In this document: one piece after another, positions 10,395-20,200 of the stretch | Layout: each line of letters starts with the position of its first letter | Numbering within the stretch: the stretch's first letter is position 1 | DNA from: Scleromitrula shiraiana | Lineage: Eukaryota > Ascomycota > Leotiomycetes > Helotiales > Sclerotiniaceae | DNA length: 36,064 bases | Direction: 5' to 3' | Assembly: GCA_028455995.1 (NCBI GenBank) | Contig: JABELC010000020.1 | Span: forward strand, 1 to 36,064 | Notes under the pieces: model-generated | Database searches by the model: none | What the model saw: only the letters and a program-made list of their open reading frames with translations | What the model was told of the DNA's origin: nothing | Position numbers and translations under genes: made by a program

Positions 10395-10680
10395 ATAGAC
10401 AACATTTAAAACCATATAGATTATTAGCTTAACCTAGAAACATAAAAATATTTAAGCAATTTATTGCTAATAGATAATAATTATCCAATAATACCTAGAT
10501 TTTATCTATATATTAGTTAAATGTTATATAATAAGTATAACCTATTATTTAAGGGGCTTTATATATATATTATATATGTCTTCTCCCCTTATTTTTACCT
10601 ATAGGAAGCAAGGCAAAAAGATCTATGTGTATAGTATAATACAGAATAGGTAGAAAACCCGAGGTAGGGGCGAGTGAATA

Positions 10681-10709
10681 AAGCTTAATATAAAAAAAAA
10701 ATTAAGCTT
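10681..10709. repeat. 9-bp inverted repeat flanking an A-rich loop
   Basis: AAGCTTAAT at 10681-10689 pairs with ATTAAGCTT at 10701-10709 around a TA10-type loop. It lies about 80 nt downstream of the orf161 stop, so it could be a 3'-end hairpin for the cob-orf161 transcript. Confidence 0.6.
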
Positions 10710-10787
10710 GTTCTTAGGGTAAACAGCAATTAGAAGCTAAAAATAATAACCAGAAACTTTATATATTTTTAGTAATTACGCAAGAAA

Positions 10788-11273
10788 CTAATTTTTATAT
10801 TCTTTACTTATTTCATTTAAATCTTGTAAAGTTTTAAGAAGTTTAGAATTTAAGTCATTTATCTTAGATTCATCTTTTTCATTTTTTATTTTTTTCATTA
10901 AACACATTGCGTCTTTGTCTTTACTAGACCATTTATCTATTAACTTATGTTTAGATATATTATTTCTAGTTTTAAAAGGTACGCAATCTAAATATATGCC
11001 GTAATGATATTTAGAAGCTCTATTGCTTTTGAATATATTAAAAAAATTTTTTTTTTTAATATATTCAACCAACTTACTAGTATTTGCTGTAAAAAAGGAT
11101 CATATAATCAAATTTATTGAAATCTTGATGAAAGATTTGAACTTTTCTAAAAAATGCACATCTAGCATATTATCTATATACCCCTCAAAAAAATTTTTAA
11201 AAAGATAAAAAAAAATACCAGCCAAACAAAAAATAAACAATTTTAAAATATTATTTTGAAAAAATTTTTTCAT
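10788..11273 (-). CDS. unrecognised 161-residue ORF directly downstream of cob
   Basis: It opens at ATG 11273, only 8 nt after the cob stop codon, so it is almost certainly co-transcribed with cob. I do not recognise the protein. The N-terminus is basic and then strongly hydrophobic (FIFCLAGIFFYLF), a likely membrane segment. A second hydrophobic stretch (ISINLIIWSFFT, where W is a TGA codon) follows at about residues 50-62. The C-terminal 80 residues are charged and Lys-rich, with a probable coiled coil (KIKNEKDESKINDLNSKLLK). It has no endonuclease motif. Base composition is like the surrounding AT-rich spacer, so its coding status is not certain. It is not atp8 by sequence, and its size argues against a tRNA or ribosomal protein that I know. 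Confidence 0.5.
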
Positions 11274-11281
11274 ATTCAAAA

Positions 11282-14200
11282 TTAATCTAAATCTTGGTTA
11301 GGTAAATCAGCTTCTGAATTCACACCAGCGGCTTCCAATGCATCCAATCTTTCTGCAACTGCCTCTCGTTTGTCTTCTAAAGCTATACGTATATATGAGG
11401 CTTCTTCTATTCATGTATTAATCATATCACGCTCACGTTGACTACAACTAGGATCAGCCTCCCTATCATAAAATGCCTGAGTTGAACGATCATGCTCCCT
11501 TATTTGTCTGTCTTTGTTAGCTAATTCAGCTTCTAATTCCTTTTTAGAAGCTCTTAAAGGCCTAGTACTGTGAAATCTTCGTTTTGATATAGCATGTACT
11601 AAAGATTTTCTATTATAACTATACATTATATTATTTGACACTACCGGATTTAAAATACTACTTTCAGTATTTTCTGATACTGCTAACTCTACTAAACTAT
11701 TTTCTAGTAGACTAATGAAAGGCACTATAATTAAAAAGTGTGAAAAATAAATAACTGTACTTATTTGTCCAAATTCTATATATGGTGACTCAACGTGTTT
11801 AGCTCCTAATACCATTAATATTAAGAAGTTAGCAATAAAGATATAGAAAGCTATTTTACTTAAAGGTCTAAACTGTATACCTCTACTTCTACTTAAATCA
11901 GTAAAAGGCATAGCTAATAGTATTAAAATAGCACTTAACATAGCAATAACACCTAATAATTTATTAGGTATAGATCTTAGTATAGCATAGAAAGGAAGAA
12001 GATCAAAAAAAGATTAAATCAACATACAAAAATAGGTACTCTTAATAAATATTTAAAGAATACCCCTAATGTAAGTGACAGCTTTATAAACCTAGTTTAT
12101 ATAACATTTCTTTAATAAAATACGGGCTAATCTTAGGTCTTAGATTATCCATAGATTCTTTAAAAATGTAAATCCTAGGTTTTTTATCTCTGTTATAATG
12201 TATTGAGCATCTAAGGTTAAATTTATCCTGTAAAGTAAACATCAGTTTATCTACGTCTTCATTTGAGAAGGCATAGACACTTATATGCAGTCCATCTCCG
12301 TGTCGAGATCCATGCTGGCTACGAAGTGTGCATGCATGGAACTTTACACTTTTTTAAACATATATCTACCTTTAAAAGGGCTTTTTTGGTTACGCTTTAA
12401 ATATACTGCTATAGATTGATACTTTAGATCTAGAGCTCTACCTGCATCACTAATAGAAGAATACTTAGTTACAGTTTTTAACTGTAAATCCGTAACTTCA
12501 ATTTCTATAGATGCAGGATGATTTATATAGTTTGAGCTATAACTGGATGGAGCTAAGTTAGATTCTAACTTATATATACCTTTTAAAGGTTTAGCTTGTA
12601 AAATATGTCGGTTTATGGTCATCTTGTTTACATTAAGGCTTTGAGCTGCCCTTCTAATAGAATCAAATTCTACCGAGGTATTTGTTAGTAAATTAGTAAC
12701 CTTAACCTTAATAGATTTACTTAAATTCAATTTAACCAGATTTTTACGTACTTTATCTAATGACTCGTCTGTATGTTTATAACCTAAAGAAGAGTAAGCC
12801 GTTTTCAATACATTATATTTAGGGAGAAATATATCCATGTAATATTGCTCTCTATGAGTAAGGTCTTTAATAGTACAATATTCAAGAATTTCTAATTTGA
12901 ATTTTTAATATCCGTACTTTAAAAGAGCTTTATTGATGATCATAGTTGCACGAGTTGGATGGGAAATAAAAGTAGTACTAAAGTAATTTCTTAATCTCTT
13001 ACCTAAGTTTAAACTACTTCCTATATAGGATTTATTTGACTCTAAATGAGTTCAACGATAAATTCCAGTTTTACCATTATTCTCTCTAATAATTTGCTTT
13101 TTTTTCTTGCGAAGCACAAGCGCATCATTATAGCAAACAATAGGCATAAATGTAAAACAGTTAAGATTGAAAAGATCAAAAATCTAATTATATCTTAAAA
13201 ATAACAAAATTATGTTAGCAATGGGTATAATAAAGCTTTCACATGATATCTGTTATTTTACTCGGTAAGACTAGAAGCAATCCAAGCTGCCACTAGACTT
13301 AAATGCCTGCCCTTCCTTGTTATATTTTTACTTTTAATTTTTACTATCCGTAAAAACAAGTAATAAATTAAGTATAGTTTTTAATCCTTATATCATCCAT
13401 GATTCAAAAAGCTAAACCTCTAAGGGTTAGCAGCTCATAAATATTATTAGGGACTTTCTTTACATTGGATACATAAAATTTATCCTTAAACTCATTAAAA
13501 CAAGGAAGTTGCATAGTTGTGAAAGATATAGCACTATATATTTTATTAGTTCTACTGTCTCTAACTGTTTTAAGCTGGGGTATGTAGCTATCCACACAAA
13601 AAGGAATAAAAAAACTATATACATAATCAAAATATTCTTTATGGGCTACGGCGGTTTGAGCATACACCAACCTAGAATTAGCAGTAGAGGATCTACAATA
13701 CTATGTTAGATATAGATCGTCCATTTAAAATGGAGACTATAAACTAAAATAAATAATTCCTCTAAATAAAAAATATATTAATATAGGTTTATAATATAAC
13801 ATTAGCTTTTTTGTGTTATTATATATTTATTTAATAAAAGCTTATTGGCTTTTATACATCTACGTATAGTTTCAGGGTGAACATTAAAATGATTTGCCGC
13901 TTGAGTCATAGATCTAAAATTAACACTTTCTCCATTATCAGTATTAATAAGTATAACAGGTTTAGCATGTATAGATATATGTTCAAGAGAAGCATTTAGC
14001 TTGGCTAAATGCTCTTTATGTTTTTGGCTTGAGTTAAGTTTTTTTAAGTGCTCTCTGTTTTTAGTTAAAGCTTCTTCTGAACGACTTAAAGCTCTTGCCT
14101 TCAACTTAGCCTTAGTCTCTTCACTAAGTCTAATACCTAGTTTTGACCCGGCAATTTTTAGAATATTGTATTCAGGCTTTAAGAGATCAATATAATATTG

Positions 14201-17200
14201 TTCTCTTTTTATTAAATTTACAGGTTCACAATATTCTAAAATTTCTAACGTAAACCCATCAAAACCATGAGCTAAAATTGCTTTATAAATAAGCATAACA
14301 TCTTTAAGATCTGAAAGATAAGAGATATTAAAATAATTTCTTAATCTTTTAGATAAATCTACACTGCTACCCACATACTTTTTACCATTAATTTTATTTT
14401 TTCATAAGTATACCCCGATTTTGCTTTATTTTCTCTTAAAATAGATGTTTTATCCGATTTAGGGTTAGAGTATATTAAAACAGGAATTAATGTAGAAGTA
14501 AAAGAAGTATTTAAAGCTAATGTTATATTATCTATATTTAAATCAAGATTTAAATAAAGGAAACAAAATAGGGCTAAATACAAAACTATGCGAACTAAAG
14601 CATCACCGAGTAAAATTCCCACTAATATATCTTTTATTTCATCAGGTATTGTTATTAAAGCTCTTTCAGCTGAAGATAGACGAACAATACCTTTTGTAGA
14701 ACGGCTAGCGTAGAGAGCTATGCTAGCCGATATTAAAAGAATAGTAGGGAAAAGATCATGTTAATTATATAAATATCGTAATATTTATATACATCATATT
14801 ACTATAATGATTGGACTATATTTTCACATATAAGATTAATTAGTTAACCATAAAATGTCTCACGCATAGTCTCTGAAGACCCTATTAGAATAATAATAAC
14901 AACCAGCTTCTGCCTTACGAAGTGTGGATGGCTGCAACTAATATATATGTAGTTTCCTGCTGATTATCCTTTAAGTTTGTCAATACTTTAAAGGAGTTTC
15001 CAGCAAATAGTGAGATTAAGTGACATCTTTTCTTTATCACTCCGGAACTATAGCTGGTGGTGTTTGCATAGGATTTGCCCAGATCTAATTAGTCTGACAG
15101 TGTTATTTCCTCTAGCACCCTAGTCCGCTAGCTTAGCAAAACTACGAAGTAGGGTGAAAACAGATTATTTAAGTTAACCTAAAAATTTTGGTTAATTCAA
15201 TCTGAAAGAATTTTATCTCTATATTGCACAGCAGCTGCTAAAGCTTTAGCTTGACCGCCTCAAGTTGAACAAATAAATGCTTTATTAGACTTAGGGAATT
15301 TCAAAGTAGAAGGGAAACGTACTTGTCAACCTCTAATCTCACGATTAGGAGTATATATAGGAGAAATAAAGTATTCTCCTCACTCTCTGCGAGCAGAAAC
15401 TGCTTTCAATCAATCCTCGATACGGTCCATTCAAACTTCTTTATCTATGTAACGTTCATTAGTACTATCATACACTTTATTTATGAGCGCTCTTAAACCA
15501 AAATAAGTATGGTGACCTCCTGATCTAACCAGTCGCTCTACTCAGACTAATAAATTAAAACTCTCACTTTTCCCGTATAAGAAGTGTGAATAATCTTTCA
15601 ATAAAGGAAATAAAGAATTAAATACATTGTGAATACCTTTAACTGTTAGAGTGTAAGTATTCACACTTTTCTCTAAAGAAGTTTTGATATTAAGAGCATT
15701 TAAAGCGTTAACCATTGTTTCCATTATATGTTTATTAGATTCAATGTTAGATTGTATTATATTAAATAAAGGAACAACAACAACAGTACTGTTTCTCTCT
15801 TTTCATTCGAGTTTCAAATGTAAAGTACCATCCCCTAAAAAGAACCCCAGTATAAATAAGAAAGAAGGTTTTATCACATTTTCTTTATAAGAAACCTTTG
15901 GCAATTCTTTCAATAAAGCCTTATCTAGACCTAAAGAAAGTAACTTGTCCTCCAGGTTTACTTTATAACGAGAAGAATGAGCAGTTAAAGAATAAACAAG
16001 ACTTACTAAGAGAACCTTAGACATGTTGTCCGTATTATCTTTAATTAAGGGTTTTAATGCATGAATTTCTTTTAATTTAAGAATAGCCTGGTATTTATCA
16101 CCATATAACATATGGAAATAAGGAACAAACACAGAAAAGAAAGTATCTCAACCGGACAATCTATAAGCGATAACAAACTTACCAAAACTATTTAAAGTTA
16201 TGCTAAAAGTACCCTTATTGCTTAAAGCTTTGTCCAGTCTAATAAAGAATTTAGCGCTTTCCACAGAAAACAACTGAGTAGCCGTGCAAAGAGGATAAAA
16301 ATTCAACTCAGATCTAAAGATACCTCCAATATACCCTTCCGCTTGTCAGAAGCCGTTGGCAAGTAAACAGAATTCTTTATCTGAGCCTTTACCAGACGGA
16401 CCTGAATTTTTAAGAGTCAAAAATAAACATTTAACTTCAGGAAGAGTCATTAAACTATCCCCGACTTTCCCTTGAACGAGATGTTTGATCTCGTTACCTG
16501 GTTCAGTAAGGAGAGATTTATCTTGATCTGTAGAGGATACATAACTTTCAGTCTTTAAAAAAGTATAGAAAGCAATTGAATAACAGATGTGCCTGACTAA
16601 GGCCTTCTCCCTAAACAGGTTTAAACCTATCCATTTAACGGAACTTTCTCGTAAAAGAACTTCCTGCATTCTCTAGAATGGGGCTTGACTATATCTTAAG
16701 CCATTTTATTTTGGAATAAAAAAGCCAACCAACATCTAGTCGATGAACTGCACACCCATACTCGTTAGTATGGGAGCTTGGCTGCGGATTACCCATTTAT
16801 CTGTATTTCCTACTCACCTTCCAGAAAAAATCACTTTTTTTTTATCCTATCCGGAAAGTAGCAATCATATAGATAATCAATCTCGATTTTACCTAATTTT
16901 TTTTTGTTGTTTATCTGGTAAATGAAAAAAAATAACCACGAGTCATTACCTGTGCCACAAACTGTGTTGCCACGTCTGCTTGGTTGAGATTGCTTTAGGG
17001 ACTTCCCGCAATTTGATGGTTTGTAGCCAGAAGTTCATTCTGACAATAACTAAGCTTTTCCTAATTATATAATTATCACTATCACCCAGATAGTTAGGCA
17101 TAAAGAATACAAATATACTTAATACTATAATAAATATAAATATAGTTATTAAATCTTTAAACACAAAATAAGGAGCAAAAGGTAATCTGTCATAGTTACC

Positions 17201-20200
17201 TGAAATACCTAAAGGGTTACCTGATCCTGCGCTATCGTGAAGTGCAATTAAATGCATTAAAACTAATGCAGCCAAGATGACAATCTAGTGTATAAATATG
17301 TCATAATAATGTATCTAAGTATAGAATATTTAAATATAAACATGTTTTATATTTAAATATCTAATCATCTATGTACATAGATGCCATACAAAAAGTATAA
17401 AGTATAACTTTTATTGTTTTCCTTGCCCTTGCCCCGCACTGGACACATAAGCAAACATTATTTTCACTATCCTTGTCTACACACTAAAAATAAGATAGTA
17501 GAGAAGTTAATTTCAAAAAAAAAAATTAAAAAAGTATATACAACACAAGAATATAAAGTTTCATTTAGATACATATAAATCATATTATATATATTTTTCT
17601 GTAACATTACTTTTATCTTAAGGGAATCTAAGATCTTTATATCTATCTGATTCTTTTAAAGAATTTAATCAAATAAGATAACTATCTTTCTTATATCCGA
17701 TAAGTGGATGGAGGTTATATAAAGAGAAAAAATCTACAATCTTTTGTATATCTTTTTTAGCTGTCATACGAACAACATATACGTTATCCTTACCTGAGTA
17801 AGAGATAGCTCTTGTAGGCTCAAACATATGATGAATAGCTTTCATCAAAGTATCGTTTCCTTTCTGACCTACACTAAAAGAGATTTCCTTGTTGGCTTGA
17901 ATGAAGAATGAACCTTCAGCAGTCACAAAACCAACAAATCAATCTTTTAAGTATCAAACATTAGTTAAAATATCTTTAGGATTGTTAAAAAGTAACGGGC
18001 TATAATTAGGAATAACATCTGGTAACAATTCCCATTTCTTTATATTATGCTCTAATGTATATAAGAGTAAATTGTACTGATTAATCCTATTCTCAGTTAA
18101 AAAGAATAACCCGTGTTTTAGCAGTAAAGGAACCAATACATATTTTAACTCAAAATTATATATAATAAGTCTACTTATAGAAGGACTTATTTTAGCTATA
18201 ACCCCGAAATGTAATTTACCCAATATGTATTCAAAAGTTGCCATATCTCTATTATTAAATGAGATAGCTAAATTAAACTCTAGATAACCGTTAGATTTTT
18301 TTCTGGCCTGAATATAACCATCCCCATCAATAATACCAACTAAAAAGCTTAAAAAGCTTACATCAACGTTAGGATGTATGATTTCCTTTTTGCTTGTAAC
18401 ATGAGTTTTAGTTAGTTCTATCTTATTAACTCAATAGTCATAAGGTTTAAAACCTAACGTATTTAACTTGGATACTAGCAAAGGAAAGAATAAAAAAGAT
18501 ACATTAATATGATAGATTTATAGTATATCTGTTGTATAACAAAAATATACCATTATCTCACAATAATGTTTAGACTATATTATATAAAATATAAATAAAA
18601 TTTATTTTGCCGTATAGTCGTTGAACATATATAACTAAAACTATTCCTTCCCAACATATAATGAATAGTTTTAATTATATTTCGCTGCTTATTTACAATA
18701 TAATATTGTCCTTTAAGCAATTAGGCAAATTTGAATACCTCTATCTTTTTCTGAAGGTAATACAAAATGTAGGGCAAAGAATCTATTTAAAGTAGCATTG
18801 TTAACAGAACATTTGTGTTGGTAGTCTCCATATTTAACCAAAGTTAAACACTCTCACTACACTCAAGATATTTCTATCTTGATCGGACTATATCATAATC
18901 TCACACTTATTTAGTAAATAGAAGGTATTTTGAATTTTTCAGAGTATCTAGGTATAGTACGTAATTGTTTTATTCATAATAAATATTGCAATTTCTTATT
19001 ACCCAATAATTTTACAGGAGCTTTGTGTAAAAATTTAACTATATTCTCTACAGATCTTACACTTCCAACCTTTAATTTAGAACAATTAGTTTTATCTAAA
19101 TATACAGCAGGAGTAAAGGATAGGTATTTACGAATAGCAGAGATTAAATTATAAGCATCTTTTTGAGCTATATCAAAACTAGCTACTAAGTAATCTCCGT
19201 CTTTCTTTAATTTATACACACTAAAACAACCTTCAGCTTCTATAAATCCTACTAATCAAGCCGGGAAATAAGACTTATCTAGAATAGACTCTATAGAATT
19301 TAAAGGTTCACTACTTCTTGTGTATTCTGGTAAATCTTTAGAATAAATAACATTTGAAAGTAAACAACTTTTAAATCTTAAGTAATCATATTGTTTATTA
19401 GAAAACATAGGATATTTATCAAATATGGGTAGTATAATGGTTTTAAAATGGTTTTTATCCCTAACTCTTAGGGTTACCATTTCTATTTCACCTCTTTTCC
19501 TGAAACTTACTACACCTACACCTAATAAAGTTTTTACTTTATAAATTAGTTGTACGTCCTTAATAGATAATTCAATACCTAGCTCGTATGCTAGATATTT
19601 ACCCTTTTTCGTAAGAGTAAAATACCCATCACCTTCAAATAATCCAACTAAATATGCGTATCGTAAAAAGGATCTATTGTTATCTCCGTTTTCAAGAGAT
19701 TTAAAAAATTTATTTCGTAAAACCGGTAGTTTAGTTTCCATGTATTCTTTGACTGTTCATATTCCTCTTAATCAAAAGTATTTTATTTAGGCCATCTTCT
19801 GTCTTATGGACACCATTATTAACCATTTCTTGTATCTTGGGAAAGTCTTCAAAATTGGCTAACCCTTCCTTTGTAAGATGTTCGCCACTGTTCATTAAAT
19901 CTAGCACTTCTTTAAATAATAAAAAATCAGCTCTCTTCTTAGTTAATAAAGGATATGCAGAAAAATGAGGAACAATTACATAACTTATTTCTTTTAAGGA
20001 TTGAACTGAGTATATAACAGTATCTGCGTTACTTTTCTTGGTAATAGTTCTAACACCAGAAAAAAAAGACTGGATCTTCAATAATAAAGAAAGGTCTTTA
20101 ATATGTAACTGTGTAGTAAAGACAGGAAATGCCTGAAACCCAGTTTTGTATCCTGTCTTTATTAAAACTGAAACGTGAAAAGATGATTCCCTGCGAAGCG

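Larger units (their letters stand above)
10052..10787. other. AT-rich intergenic region between orf161 and trnI
   Basis: I find no supportable gene here. It is strongly AT-rich, with a TA-repeat tract (about 10560-10578) and one less AT-rich block (10600-10680). Two strong inverted repeats, listed separately, are its main structure. By position it would be the 3' untranslated region of the cob-orf161 transcript and the leader of the tRNA cluster. Confidence 0.6.
12084..14756 (-). pseudogene. LAGLIDADG_2 endonuclease split into three pieces by two insertions
   Basis: Piece A (14756 to about 14600) reads LFPTILLISASIALYASRS, KGIVRLSS and the catalytic motif KDILVGILLGDA. Piece B (about 13700-13393) begins YCRSSTANSRLVYAQTAVAH and runs to RGLAFWIMDD. 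Piece C (about 12317-12084) begins GSRHGDGLHISVYAFSNED and ends SPYFIKEMLYKLGL and stop. Together they make one complete LAGLIDADG_2 protein in the right order. Between A and B, and between B and C, sit GIY-YIG ORFs. The B-C junction is clean (GATGAT | GGATCT rejoins Asp-Asp-Gly-Ser). The A-B junction is not clean, because the codon phase after GDA cannot be restored simply. Whether the inserts are spliced (nested introns) or simply inactivate the gene is open. Confidence 0.8.
12004..15035 (-). mobile_element. cob intron 8: group I core plus compound endonuclease region
   Basis: The intron lies between ...PEW-T (exon ends 15036) and AT-LLPFY (exon starts 12003), completing the Tyr codon. The group I core occupies its first 280 nt (about 15030-14760): AATCAGCAGGAAAC (P4), TTCAGAGACTA (P7) and AAATATAGTCC. 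After that comes one LAGLIDADG_2 reading frame cut by two GIY-YIG insertions. At 3.0 kb it is the longest cob intron. Confidence 0.85.
15080..17063 (-). mobile_element. cob intron 7, group I
   Basis: It splits the Met codon of DNYI-M-ANPMQTPP (exon 7 ends 17064, exon 8 starts 15079). The core lies 5' of the ORF at about 17050-16680: AATTGCGGGAAGTCCCTAAA (P4), CAGGTAATGACTCGTGG, AATCCGCAGCCAAGCTCC, GTTCATCGACTAGATG (P7) and AAGATATAGTCAAGCCC. The P7-P8 region is nearly identical to that of cob intron 2. Confidence 0.88.

Noticed and set aside
10540..10690. Possible mitochondrial RNase P RNA (rnpB)
   Set aside because: I could not find the paired conserved P4 strands (GAGGAAAGTC type with ACAGAA type) in a consistent arrangement.
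13149..13394. Group II intron in the second nested insertion
   Set aside because: There is no GTGYG-type start at the junction and no domain V anywhere in the insertion.
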